A DNA stretch of 64,000 nt from CAVVGZ01 sp963747965 (GCA_963747965.1 CAVVGZ010000004.1:558001-622000), one strand, 5' to 3'; positions 35,829-45,175 are shown, counted from the first letter of the stretch. Notes: a model not told the origin generated them from the letters alone. A program made the numbers and translations.

Positions 35829-36833
35829 CTATACCAATTTAAATCCAAGGTCTGGCGATAACACATTATCATCCAGGAGTGTGTACTCCCCTGCCACCAG
35901 TTTTGCAGATGCCAGGATTACATCCAGGTGGTGTTCACCGCCTTTTATCGTCCCTCCCCAGTCGGCACCCTGGCGCCCGAATCCAACCGTGATGGCGCCC
36001 AGGACGCGCTCATCCTCAGTAGTCCATCCTGTTAATTCTGCCCTCGGGTTTAACCCAACCGAGATATGGCATAACTGGTAGGCAACCGGATCCTTTAGGG
36101 ACTCCACCCACGCTTTCCAGCGGGCAGCAAATTTTCCCCCGGTGATTTCCTTCATTACCCCATCCTTAATATGCAGGGTTACCAGGTCTCCAGGAATTCC
36201 AAATGGGTATAGAGATCCATCCACCACGATTTTTCCCTGAATGGAAGTCTCTATCGGAGCCACATTAGCCATCGTCCCGGGGAACCAATCCATCTCGCCC
36301 GGGTTCCTGGCTGCCCCTTCGCTCACCAGCATCGCCCTATCGCCAATTTCAAAGGTTAAATCCGTTCCTGCCCGCGAGGTTAATCGGCAGGATCCGCCCT
36401 GGTGCCAAAGATCACAAAACCGGCGGGTGTTTTCAATCACTCCCTCGTAATCGACGTTGATTAAACCGTCAATTAAGAAATCCACCCGTTTCCCCGCCTC
36501 AGCAATGAGCACGCGTGTCCCGCCCTTCACAGCAGCGTGGACTTCGGGGACCTGGCCAACACGCGTTTCACAAATCGAAAGGACCACATCGCTGTTGGCA
36601 ATGGCGCTCGCCAGCGCCTTGTTAAAATGCACCGGCTCCTCGGAGAAGTGATAGGATCGCGTGCTGATTAATTGGGTGTTTTTTGTGATCAGCAGCCCCT
36701 GCTCATAAACCGCCTCTGCAATTTCCGGTGCAGCCCGGTCGTCGGTTAATACAGTAAATATTTCACCGGCTTTTACTCCGGCCTGGTCAACTACTGCTTT
36801 CTTTGCAAAACGTGTCCATGCAGCTTGTAACAT
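35829..36833 (-). CDS. NicX/M29-family protein, copy 1 (2,5-dihydroxypyridine dioxygenase-like)
   Basis: A 334-residue protein of the family that includes 2,5-dihydroxypyridine 5,6-dioxygenase NicX and is distantly related to M29 aminopeptidases. The C-terminal iron-site pattern is visible: CHISVGLNP (H256) and GGEHHLDVILA (H302, D304). This matches the His-His-Asp triad reported for Pseudomonas NicX, as recalled. Genomes often label such genes aminopeptidase. GGATG precedes the ATG by about five bases. A paralogue lies at 39389-40390 in the same island. Confidence 0.72.
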   Translation of the reverse strand: MLQAAWTRFAKKAVVDQAGVKAGEIFTVLTDDRAAPEIAEAVYEQGLLITKNTQLISTRSYHFSEEPVHFNKALASAIANSDVVLSICETRVGQVPEVHAAVKGGTRVLIAEAGKRVDFLIDGLINVDYEGVIENTRRFCDLWHQGGSCRLTSRAGTDLTFEIGDRAMLVSEGAARNPGEMDWFPGTMANVAPIETSIQGKIVVDGSLYPFGIPGDLVTLHIKDGVMKEITGGKFAARWKAWVESLKDPVAYQLCHISVGLNPRAELTGWTTEDERVLGAITVGFGRQGADWGGTIKGGEHHLDVILASAKLVAGEYTLLDDNVLSPDLGFKLV

Positions 36834-36861
36834 AATTTCATCCTTTCAAAGACATCATTTT

Positions 36862-37614
36862 CTAAGTGAAGAGGATCGTTTTTCGGATCTCTTCAATATT
36901 ATCGGGATAGGGAAAAGAGATCTTGCTCTGTGAGAGTTTCGCCCGCACCAGGGTCTCCGCCATAACTACCGAGGATTGGACAGGACTGATCACCGGGACT
37001 GGCAGTTTTGGTCGCAGCGCCTTGTAAACATCCGGACCGCCGTAGCCGATAATCGCTTCAGCCCCATCCTCCTCGATGGCCGCCCGGGCTTCCTCCAACA
37101 TTCTTTCGATAACATATCTTTCAGGCGTTTTCGAGAATCCCAGTGTCGGAACACCAACCACGCGGAAGGATGCGACATGACCCTCAAAACCATACATGCG
37201 CACAATATCCCGGATCATCCGGCTGCCAACACCTTTCTTAGACCCGGGCAGCAGGAAACTGAACCTTCTGGATACCAGCGACGCTAAATGCAGGGCAGAA
37301 CCGGTATCCCCAACTACCGGTATGGAAACCAGTTCGCGGCAGGCGGATAAACCGGGTTCGAGCAGGCAGTTGATTACAACGGCATCAAACCCCTCCTTTT
37401 CGGCCTGCAGAGCCCTCCTGGCATGGGCTTCGGCTACCATGGTAACGTCATAACTACTGGTAACAGAAGTAATCGTTACTCCCGGCAATTTGGCATCCAC
37501 AACTTCAAGGCCATCATGGATAACTTCTCCGAGCAGTTCTGTATGCGATCTGCCCCAGTTCTCTTCCCCTTTAGCCACCGGGCTGATCCGGCAAATCCTG
37601 ATTTTTGAGGCCAT
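36862..37614 (-). CDS. Asp/Glu/hydantoin racemase-family protein
   Basis: A 250-residue member of the superfamily that holds hydantoin and aspartate racemases, maleate isomerase and arylmalonate decarboxylase. The first catalytic Cys is present in VINCLLEPGL (C83). The second, normally in a GCAG context, aligns with IIGYGG (Tyr191). One-Cys members include decarboxylases, so a non-racemase reaction is possible. AAGGAGAATATTA leads into the ATG. In nicotinate degradation a family member (maleate isomerase) works downstream of NicX, and two NicX-like genes flank this one; the link is suggestive only. Confidence 0.75.
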   Translation of the reverse strand: MASKIRICRISPVAKGEENWGRSHTELLGEVIHDGLEVVDAKLPGVTITSVTSSYDVTMVAEAHARRALQAEKEGFDAVVINCLLEPGLSACRELVSIPVVGDTGSALHLASLVSRRFSFLLPGSKKGVGSRMIRDIVRMYGFEGHVASFRVVGVPTLGFSKTPERYVIERMLEEARAAIEEDGAEAIIGYGGPDVYKALRPKLPVPVISPVQSSVVMAETLVRAKLSQSKISFPYPDNIEEIRKTILFT

Positions 37615-37632
37615 TAATATTCTCCTTAACCT

Positions 37633-38615
37633 TTAGACAATCTGGGAGATTACCCTTAAGAAATTTCCGCCAAGGATTTTCTTGATTGCATTTGTGGAAT
37701 ATCCCCGGTCCACCAAACCCTGGGTCAGGTTGGGCAGTTTCGTCACATCTTCCATGTCTGCCACACGCAAATCACCCACCCCGTCAAAATCACCGCTGAA
37801 CGCCACGCCGTCCTCCCCCATCACTTTTACCATGTGATCGATGTGATCCAGCAGAATGGAGAGAGAACTGGTATTTTTTTCCAGCTCCAGGAAGGGGGGA
37901 ACCGGTGTGACCCCAACCACACCACCCCGCCGGGCAATTTCCTCGAGCAGGTCATCGGTGTGATTGCGGGGATGAGCACACAGGGCATAGCTGTTGGCGT
38001 GCGTACTGATCACCGGGCCATTATAAATTTCCAGCAGGTCCTGGACGCCTTTTGGTGCAAGATGGGCAATATCCAGGAGAATTCCAAGCTTGCTGCATTC
38101 TTCCACCATTTTCCTTCCAAAGCTGGTCAGCCCGCCCCCGCTGTCTTTTTCATACAAGCCGTCCGCAGCTTCATTTCGACGGTTCCAGGTCAGCCCCAGG
38201 CAGCGCAGGCCAAGCCTGTAGCAGTTTCTTAATACACGCAGGTCGCCTTCAAGGCCCTCGGCGCCCTCCATGCTCAGCATCAAGCCGAGTTTACCCGTCT
38301 GTTTGGCTTTCTTGATATCATCTGCATTGAGAACCTGCATGACAGTATCCCCGTTTTCTTCAACTCCCTGGTAGAAAACATCGATGAACTGCAGCGTCTG
38401 CCGGGCTCCCCCCCGCCGCGCTCCGGATTCACAAAGGTGGCCAGGAACTCGGTGGTAAGCCCTCCCTGGATTGCCCGCGGAAAATCCCACTGCCCCAGAT
38501 CGGATTGTTCCTTCAGCCGGCGCTGCCCTTCAAATTCCCTTCCCATGCTGTCACAGTGCGCATCAATGATGATGCTCTCCTGGTGTATTTTTAAAGTCTC
38601 TTGAGAGATTTCCAT
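37633..38615 (-). CDS. Membrane dipeptidase (M19 family), frameshifted
   Basis: M19 renal-dipeptidase family, about 325 residues once the frame is joined. Metal residues are all visible: DAHCD, SMEGAEGL (Glu), DIAHLAPKG and ISTHANSYAL (His), FSGDFDGVGD (Asp). The 5' frame runs from ATG 38615 and fails at the C7 run (plus-strand 38408-38414). The rest continues in another frame as ARQTLQFIDVFYQGVEEN to the stop at 37633. One missing base in the homopolymer restores RGGGGARQ. The run is the kind of site where sequencing errors occur, so the living gene is probably whole. GAGGATCATTAA precedes the ATG. Confidence 0.8.
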
Positions 38616-38629
38616 TTAATGATCCTCAT

Positions 38630-39265
38630 CTATATATTCTTAAAGATTTCTCGCGGCCCGCCGAAATCAACAATATCCAGCCACTTAACATACCAATCCT
38701 GGAAGATCTTATTACCCACCGTCTTAGACATGGCTTTTTCCCAGGTGTCGATGCTGTCCCAGGTGGATGTCCATACCAGCATGCTTTGCGAGGCTTTGCC
38801 ATGCAGCATCTGCTGATTTTGTCCGCCCCAGCCCATTTCAGGCCACACTTTTTCCTGCCCCTCGGAAAATAGTTTCAAAGCTGTGGACAGGTTTTGGATT
38901 TGGATCAGGTAGGAACTGCGAATTTCTACCTTGCCCGGGCTGTTATCCAGATCCAGCTTTGGTTCCAGGATCTTGAACACTTCACGCTCTTCCCCGTATA
39001 CCCGCAGCTTGTTCATTTCAGCCGACCAGTTCTTGTAATTCTGGCTGTCTAGTGTCCTGGCCATACCGGCTTCCCAATCAGCCATGTTTTCCCATTCGGA
39101 AGACCAAACAAACAGGCTTTGCTGCATATGCCCATGCAGCATCTGCTGGATCCTGCCGCTGAATGCCAGTTCTGGCCAGATTTTCTCCCGCCCTTCCTTC
39201 CACAGTGCCATTGTGTTACGGATATTTCTTGCATAAACCATATACGAACTGCGCACTTCAATCAT
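38630..39265 (-). CDS. Duplicated dimeric alpha/beta-barrel protein (NIPSNAP-like)
   Basis: A 211-residue protein made of two homologous halves. IEVRSSYMVYARNIRNTMAL (about residue 2) matches VEIRSSYLIQIQNLSTALKL (about 113), and QQMLHGHMQQSLFVWSSEW matches QQMLHGKASQSMLVWTSTW. Each half looks like a ferredoxin-like NIPSNAP/ABM-type barrel, which usually dimerises, so this protein carries its own dimer. GGAGG lies five bases before the ATG. Such proteins are often oxygenases or isomerase-like helpers of catabolic gene clusters, but no catalytic residue can be named. Confidence 0.65.
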   Translation of the reverse strand: MIEVRSSYMVYARNIRNTMALWKEGREKIWPELAFSGRIQQMLHGHMQQSLFVWSSEWENMADWEAGMARTLDSQNYKNWSAEMNKLRVYGEEREVFKILEPKLDLDNSPGKVEIRSSYLIQIQNLSTALKLFSEGQEKVWPEMGWGGQNQQMLHGKASQSMLVWTSTWDSIDTWEKAMSKTVGNKIFQDWYVKWLDIVDFGGPREIFKNI

Positions 39266-39338
39266 TCATGCCTCCAGCGTTTTGTGTTTTAATCTTTGAT
39301 AATAAATACATAATATCCATTCCCGGAAAGTGGAAGGA

Positions 39339-39364
39339 GGATCCCCACATTCGAGCGGGGATCC
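39339..39364 (-). promoter_or_regulatory. Intercistronic hairpin
   Basis: GGATCCCC (39339-39346) pairs with GGGGATCC (39357-39364) around a 10-base loop, between the second NicX-like gene and the duplicated-barrel gene. No T-tract follows. Confidence 0.6.
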
Positions 39365-39388
39365 CATCGCCATTTATTACTTCAGAAA

Positions 39389-40390
39389 TCACATTTTCTC
39401 AAAACCCATCTCCGGGTTCAGTTTACCGCCCCCGCTCATTTCCTTGCCATCCAGGTAAATCGTTGGTGTTGCCAGCATAATATCCATGTGATATGGGCTT
39501 AATCCAACCGTACCGCCAAATTTCGGATCCTGGTAACCAAAACCGCAGTCCAGGGCAGCGACTTTGCGTTCATCTTCGATCATGTTACCGGAAATTCCCG
39601 CCGCCGGATTGAGGCCTACCGAGTAATGGCAAAGGTGATAAATGGTTTCATCATTTTTGCTCTCCAACCAGTTGCGCATCGCATCCGCTTCTTTGCCGCC
39701 CTCAATCGATTTGATGACCCCGTTTACCAGCTTGAATGCATATGGATTCTGGACCACACCCTGGACACTGTCACTGGCATCGATCACCAGGGTTCCATTG
39801 ATGGTTCCTTCCACCGGTGCGATGGATACCTGGGCTCCAGGGAAGAAATCCACCTCGCCATCTTCCGTAAGCGCCCCATCTCCTACAATCGACTTGCGGG
39901 GTGCCAGTTCACAGGTGAAGTCGGTTCCCTGCGGGGATGTTGTCCGGCATACCTTGGTTTCCTCCCACAACTTGGCCATCAGGTTGGCATTGCGGATCAT
40001 TTTGTTAAAGTCAACATCCACCAGGGCGCGCATGGCATAATCCTCAATACCTTTCAGATAAGTGGAGAGTACCCGGGTACCTTTGGATCGTGCCTCAATG
40101 GTGGCTGGTGCGCGCACAATTCCTCCGCAAAATTCCAGCACGAGTTTGCTGGCCAGGATCGCTTGTGAGAGGATCGGGCCTGGTTTGCTGGCTGCACCGG
40201 ATGGCAGCCGGTCTTTGATCATCAATTGGGCATCAGCGCCGTGCCGCAGGGCTGCCGCCAGGCAGAGCTGGGCTACTTTCATATCGCTGACAGTATCCGT
40301 GATAATTAACAACGGATCCCCAGGCTGTGGACGGACCAGGTCTACGATTACTCTTTCTGCAAATTGCTCCCAGTAAAGTGGGTTGTTCAT
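39389..40390 (-). CDS. NicX/M29-family protein, copy 2
   Basis: Second NicX-like protein of the island, 333 residues, alignable with copy 1 throughout. The iron-site pattern is CHYSVGLNP (H255) and SPYHMDIMLA (H301, D303). Start ATG 40390 is preferred over the in-frame TTG 40402 because GGAGG ends five bases before it. It follows the permease genes directly, so uptake and first attack of the substrate are probably co-transcribed. Two divergent copies suggest two related substrates, two steps, or a heteromer. Confidence 0.72.
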   Translation of the reverse strand: MNNPLYWEQFAERVIVDLVRPQPGDPLLIITDTVSDMKVAQLCLAAALRHGADAQLMIKDRLPSGAASKPGPILSQAILASKLVLEFCGGIVRAPATIEARSKGTRVLSTYLKGIEDYAMRALVDVDFNKMIRNANLMAKLWEETKVCRTTSPQGTDFTCELAPRKSIVGDGALTEDGEVDFFPGAQVSIAPVEGTINGTLVIDASDSVQGVVQNPYAFKLVNGVIKSIEGGKEADAMRNWLESKNDETIYHLCHYSVGLNPAAGISGNMIEDERKVAALDCGFGYQDPKFGGTVGLSPYHMDIMLATPTIYLDGKEMSGGGKLNPEMGFEKM

Positions 40391-40487
40391 AACTGCCTCC
40401 AAATGGTTGAATTTGTTGGATATCCTGAAACTGTTGTTTCAAGACCAATAACAATGTGATGGATTTTCTGCAGGTCAGCAAATCCAG

Positions 40488-41396
40488 CTATTCACGTCCG
40501 ATGGAACTGGGATCAAGCCAATCTCTCACCAATTCTCCAAACAGGTTAAAGCTTACTACCAGGATGAATAGGGCCAATCCCGGGTAAGTTGAAACCCACC
40601 ACTGATCCAATAGATAATTCCTGCCTTCTGCAACCATGCGCCCCCATTCCGGCAAAGGTGGCTCCGCCCCCAATCCCAGGAAACTTAATCCGGCTGTGGT
40701 CAATGCAATGTAGCCAACATCGAGCGTAATGGATACGATGATCGGATCAAAGCAGTTGAGCAGGACATGCTTGGTGAGGATTCGGCTTTTCGGTGCTCCG
40801 ATGCATTCTGCCGCAACCACATATTCATCGTTTTTTACAGATAATATTTGTGAGCGGATCAATCTTGAATAGGATGGCCACCACGACAATCCCACCGCCA
40901 GCATGGATTGAATCAAGCCGCGTCCAAGGGCTGCATTGAGGGAAATAGCCAGGATGAGTGCCGGAAATGACAGGAAAACATCCGAAACCCGCATGAGGAA
41001 CATATCTACCTGCCCCCCTAAAAATCCGGATAGGGAACCAACGATCGATCCGATTGAAACTGCAATTGCCAGAACTACCAGGACAATTACAAAGGTAGTC
41101 CGGGCTCCATAGATAACCCTGGCATAGATATCCATTCCAACACTATCCGTGCCAAACAGGTGTGTGTCAGATGGGGGCAGGAGTCTTTCCCTCAGGTTAA
41201 TTTTTTCCGGATCATAGTCGGTAAAACTTCCGGGGAAAAATGCCATCAATAAGAAAACAAGTATGAAAATAAGTGCAACGATTGATAATGGATTATTACG
41301 TACAGCCCGGGCAAATCTGCCGCCCTTTATCCGTGTCCACCGGGAAGGATGGAATGTATTAACATTCGTATTCGGGTTTTTTAATGATACTGCCAC
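40488..41396 (-). CDS. Dipeptide/oligopeptide-type ABC transporter permease (DppC-like)
   Basis: Binding-protein-dependent permease with an N-terminal OppC-type segment, about six membrane helices, the FGTDSVGMDIYARVIYGAR signature and an EAA loop (AAECIGAPKSRILTKHVLLN). GTG 41396 is chosen as start because GAGGAG lies six bases before it; the ATG at 41402 overlaps that ribosome site. Partner of the DppB-like permease upstream. No dppD/dppF ATPase gene follows within the window. Confidence 0.9.
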   Translation of the reverse strand: MAVSLKNPNTNVNTFHPSRWTRIKGGRFARAVRNNPLSIVALIFILVFLLMAFFPGSFTDYDPEKINLRERLLPPSDTHLFGTDSVGMDIYARVIYGARTTFVIVLVVLAIAVSIGSIVGSLSGFLGGQVDMFLMRVSDVFLSFPALILAISLNAALGRGLIQSMLAVGLSWWPSYSRLIRSQILSVKNDEYVVAAECIGAPKSRILTKHVLLNCFDPIIVSITLDVGYIALTTAGLSFLGLGAEPPLPEWGRMVAEGRNYLLDQWWVSTYPGLALFILVVSFNLFGELVRDWLDPSSIGRE

Positions 41397-41426
41397 GAGC
41401 ATCTCCTCAGGGTCATGGTATAAACC

Positions 41427-42434
41427 TCAATCATACACAATTCGCGGGTCAAGAAAAGCATACGAGAGGTCAGCAAACAGGGTTAAGAACATAAAGGTTA
41501 AAGTTATTACCAGGGTGATACCCATAATAACCGGGATATCCAGGCGGAATATCCCTATCCAGGCATAAGTTCCCAGCCCTCCCCATGAAAAGATGTTTTC
41601 CACCAGGATGGAACCACCCAGCAGCCAGCCGAACTGCATCATAACCAGTGTAATTGTGGGTAACAATGCATTTTTAAGGGCATGTCTCCTCACAACAATA
41701 CTTTCTTGCATACCTTTTGCACGCGAAGTCCTGATGAAATCCTTGCGCATTACCGATTTCATGGATGAATGGGTAATCCTGGAGATGGCAGCGATTGAAT
41801 GGATGGCCAGTGTGACAGCCGGTAGAATCAGGTGACGGAGTGCATCTTGAAATATTATCCACTGCCCGGCCATGATGGCGTCAATTGTGTACATCCCCGT
41901 CACGTGCGGAGGGGGAGTAAGTAGAGCACTCAACCGCCCGCTGAGTGGCAGAACGTGCAATATTCCATAAAAAACCAGTTGAAATACTAACCCCGCCCAA
42001 AACACCGGAACCCCCACCCCGACCAGGGCAAATAACATGACGAAACTGTTCATAATTGGAGAACGTCTGGATCCCGTAATAACTCCAAGTGGAATCCCGA
42101 TGAATACGATTAATACCATTGCTGCCAGGGCTAATTCCATGGTTGCCGGATAAAAGAAATTTAATTCCTTGGAAATATCCTGCTTGGAATTTAATGATGC
42201 GCCAAGATCACCGTGCAGCAGGCGGTTCATATAGCGAATATATTGGATATGGAGCGGTTGATCCAATCCCAGGCGTTCGCGGGTAGCCTGTAATTGTTCC
42301 GCTGTGGCATAACGCCCGGCTGCTTCTTGAGCCGGATCACCCGGCAGCAGCTGGGCCATGATAAAAGTCATTATTGTAACTCCCAATAGAACCGGGATCA
42401 TTAAAATGATTCTTCTCAGGATATATTGCCCCAT
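41427..42434 (-). CDS. Dipeptide/oligopeptide-type ABC transporter permease (DppB-like)
   Basis: A 335-residue permease. It starts with the DppB signature MGQYILRRIILMIPVLLGV, followed by the first-helix LLPGDPAQEAAGRYAT segment and the EAA loop (RTSRAKGMQESIVVRRHALKNALLP). It lies between the binding-protein gene and the second permease. GGAG precedes the ATG. Confidence 0.93.
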   Translation of the reverse strand: MGQYILRRIILMIPVLLGVTIMTFIMAQLLPGDPAQEAAGRYATAEQLQATRERLGLDQPLHIQYIRYMNRLLHGDLGASLNSKQDISKELNFFYPATMELALAAMVLIVFIGIPLGVITGSRRSPIMNSFVMLFALVGVGVPVFWAGLVFQLVFYGILHVLPLSGRLSALLTPPPHVTGMYTIDAIMAGQWIIFQDALRHLILPAVTLAIHSIAAISRITHSSMKSVMRKDFIRTSRAKGMQESIVVRRHALKNALLPTITLVMMQFGWLLGGSILVENIFSWGGLGTYAWIGIFRLDIPVIMGITLVITLTFMFLTLFADLSYAFLDPRIVYD

Positions 42435-42454
42435 TTAGTTCTCCATGTCGAATA

Positions 42455-42478
42455 GTGGGGAGCCGGAAAACCGGCTCC
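42455..42478 (-). promoter_or_regulatory. Strong hairpin between binding-protein and permease genes
   Basis: A perfect 10-bp stem GGGGAGCCGG/CCGGCTCCCC with an AAAA loop and no T-tract. At this position such stems usually protect the binding-protein mRNA and lower permease expression. Confidence 0.75.
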
Positions 42479-42514
42479 CCCGGGTCACAAATTGATTAAA
42501 ATTTTGTGGATATA

Positions 42515-44197
42515 TTAATATTTACCATCCACAGACATCACGTAAACATTCTGGGCAAAGGAGTGTGAAGGTGTCCAGATATATCCTTCCACGTAATCCC
42601 GGGATGCTGCCAGTGCCTGTCCGACAACCACGTTGGCATAAGGCGTCTCATCCATCCAGATTTTTTGTGCTTCCTTATAGATTTCACAGCGCTTGGCCGG
42701 ATCCAGTTCGCTCTGCCCGGCTTTTACCAGTTCATCGAACCTGGCATTTTCAAACCAGGCAAAGTTGTACTGGCCGAATACTTCGCTGGAACCAAGCAGG
42801 TAGAGGAATTCATTGGCATCCGGATAGCTTGGGTACATCCACACTGTGCCAACTGCTGGAGCTGTTTCCTCCTTTGAATAGGCATCCACTTTTGCCGGCC
42901 ATTCAACCGCCATGGGTTTGAGGGTAATACCCAGTTGGGCGGCGCCGTCAGCCATAATCTGGAATGCCTTTACTTCTTCGTCAGCAGTACCCTGGTAAGC
43001 CATGTCCAGTTCAAAGCCGCCGTCAGGATATCCGGCTTCTGCCATCAAGGCTTTGGCCTGTTCCAGGTCCATCGCTGATTCGGTCATGCTCTCGTCAAAA
43101 CAGGGGATTGCCGGAGGCAGTGGGCCGCGGGCAATATTGGCAAATCCCTGGCGAGCCAGTTCAACATGGCCTACGTAATCATAAGCCAGCGATAAGGCTT
43201 TGCGGATGCGCACATCCTTGAGGTATTCATTCCTGGTGAAGAAAGCAAAATAAAGCTGGTTGAGGGTCGGATCTGAGTAGGTCGTAATCCCTTCCATACC
43301 CTCGATAGCCTTATAGGTATCGGCACTGCTGACAGTTATCCAGTCGACTTCCTTATTCTCCAGTGCCAGGCGGCGGGTGGCTTCTTCCTTGAACACCCGG
43401 AAGATGACCTTGTCGGCATGGGAACCTTCCCAGCCTTTGTAATAATCCGCAAATTTCACCATGGTGAACTGCTGTTCTGGCTCGAAAGACTCCAGCATAT
43501 AGGGTCCGGAGCCGGCTTCGTGGTCTTGCAGCCACTTTTCGCCGTAGTCATTCGCTTCAACATGCTGCTTGATAACATCGGCGTTGACGATGTATAGGCG
43601 TGCCAATGCGTCAGGCAAACCGGGGAATGGAGTAGCTGTATTTATTTTCACGGTGTAATCATCCACAGCTTCGGCACCGGTTACCTGCATCAGGCTGGAA
43701 TAATATCCCTTCTTTAATGCCAGCATGCGCTCCACGGTGTAAACCACATCATCCGCAGTAAGCTCCGAGCCATCGTGGAATTTGACACCCGGGCGAAGTT
43801 TAAAAGTGAAACTAAGGCCGTCTTCACCGGCAGCGTATTCGGTCGCCAGGTCTGGTTCGATTTCGGTTGTTCCCGGTTTGGATTGCAGCAGGGCGTTATA
43901 CATATTAATGGAAGGGGTGTCCACACGGCTGTCAGAGGCGCCCAGCGGGTCAAAAGTCGGAACGGAGCCTTCCACAGCCATGACAAGTACCTTCTCTGCA
44001 GCAGCTTCTGCTGCCGGAGCTTCGGTAGCAGCTGGTGCAGCTTCGGCAGGAACTTCAGTTGCTGCTGGCGCAGCTTCTGCCGGCGCTTCCGCAGCCGGTG
44101 CTTCGGTAGCGGGAGCTGCCGGCTGGCAGGCCGCTAGAAGCATCGTGGTAATTACCAGGAATGCTAATAGGAATTTAATTTTTCGTTGTGAATTCAT
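42515..44197 (-). CDS. ABC transporter substrate-binding lipoprotein (peptide/nickel family 5)
   Basis: Extracellular solute-binding protein family 5 of about 560 residues. Signal peptide with lipobox LLAAC, an Ala/Pro/Glu-rich spacer (to about residue 70), then the family core (PDLATEYAAGEDGLSFTFKL, GVKFHDGSELTADDVVYTVERM). GGAGG lies six bases before ATG 44197; ATG 44200 is adjacent. It is the first gene of the catabolic island, and its ligand would define the island. Family 5 members carry peptides, sugars, opines, nickel and other solutes. Confidence 0.92.
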   Translation of the reverse strand: MNSQRKIKFLLAFLVITTMLLAACQPAAPATEAPAAEAPAEAAPAATEVPAEAAPAATEAPAAEAAAEKVLVMAVEGSVPTFDPLGASDSRVDTPSINMYNALLQSKPGTTEIEPDLATEYAAGEDGLSFTFKLRPGVKFHDGSELTADDVVYTVERMLALKKGYYSSLMQVTGAEAVDDYTVKINTATPFPGLPDALARLYIVNADVIKQHVEANDYGEKWLQDHEAGSGPYMLESFEPEQQFTMVKFADYYKGWEGSHADKVIFRVFKEEATRRLALENKEVDWITVSSADTYKAIEGMEGITTYSDPTLNQLYFAFFTRNEYLKDVRIRKALSLAYDYVGHVELARQGFANIARGPLPPAIPCFDESMTESAMDLEQAKALMAEAGYPDGGFELDMAYQGTADEEVKAFQIMADGAAQLGITLKPMAVEWPAKVDAYSKEETAPAVGTVWMYPSYPDANEFLYLLGSSEVFGQYNFAWFENARFDELVKAGQSELDPAKRCEIYKEAQKIWMDETPYANVVVGQALAASRDYVEGYIWTPSHSFAQNVYVMSVDGKY

Positions 44198-45157
44198 CAT
44201 TATCCTCCAGAGATTTTTTTATATACCGGTAAACAGGACGGATTTCCATTTGTTCCTTCCTGTTCGTCAAAAAACAGAATGTCTCCTTTTACACCTCCTA
44301 ATTAACATTTGACTTTACTAATAAATTTCTGAACTGTACTGATTTTCGGTATAGGAATTGGGCGTAAGCTACCACTTCGATCGTAATATTTTTCCTCCTG
44401 ATGCTTATCTTGGTTCGAATATTTCCAGGTATGGGCATACCAGGTTTTGGAAAAAAACGCGTCGCTTATTTTTATTCATCACCTCCTTGATCACAAACTT
44501 TTATCTCATTTTCTAATCCATCATCATCAACAGGTATGATGGTCAGGGGAGGAGTATTTGGTTATTAATGAAATCTGCTTCCACCGATAATACACGAAAA
44601 AAATTCTAAATTTAAACCTGGCTTGATCGCAGGAATCGAGTATGAATTTTTTCAATGCTTTTGGGTTGTGTTTGCGCCAGGCTGGATTTAATAGAATACA
44701 CAGCACAATGCACATGGCCGGGAAAATTAGGGGGGCTTTCTCCAGATCCATTTACCGCCAAGGTTGACGTCATAGATCTTTTTAACAAGCCGCAGTAAGA
44801 CAACCCCTGTTATCGTTTTCTGTGATAGAACGGCACAATACAGCATGGTCATGTCCTCTGGCTGGTTATGGAAAATGCCATCTTTGTGTGCATCTACAAG
44901 TTATGGCAAACCAGCACCACCACTCTGGTTGTCTTACATTATCAGAAAATTTCGGACACAAAAAAATATCAAAAAGTGTATCTCAACTATAAAGATTATA
45001 GTAAAAATGAAGCGTCTGTCAAGATGGTTATGATGAGAATTTGTCGTTTTAATTCTTGAAAATCAATTTTACAAACCTGATGACTCTATTCCCATGTGAT
45101 AAAATTGCATTTTACAGTCCCTTTAGATTTGAATCATAATCAGGGGATAGATCATCC
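44198..45157. other. Long intergenic region between divergent genes
   Basis: About 960 bases between the island's first gene and a plus-strand lipoprotein. Short frames on both strands (for example one of about 41 codons on the minus strand near 44852) lack convincing family features. A near-consensus minus-strand promoter lies at its far end and would give a leader of nearly 800 bases. No tRNA or known riboswitch was recognised. Confidence 0.5.
44995..45022 (-). promoter_or_regulatory. Near-consensus sigma-70 promoter reading towards the catabolic island
   Basis: On the minus strand TTGACA (45017-45022) and TATAAT (44995-45000) are both perfect hexamers, separated by 16 bases. It points towards the binding-protein gene at 44197, with no clear gene between. 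Confidence 0.65.
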
Positions 45158-45175
45158 ATGACTCAGGAGAAAAAG

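Noticed and set aside
44527..44803. Two minus-strand frames of 63-74 codons in the long leader
   Set aside because: The overlapping frames have no family features or clear ribosome sites, and composition does not favour coding.
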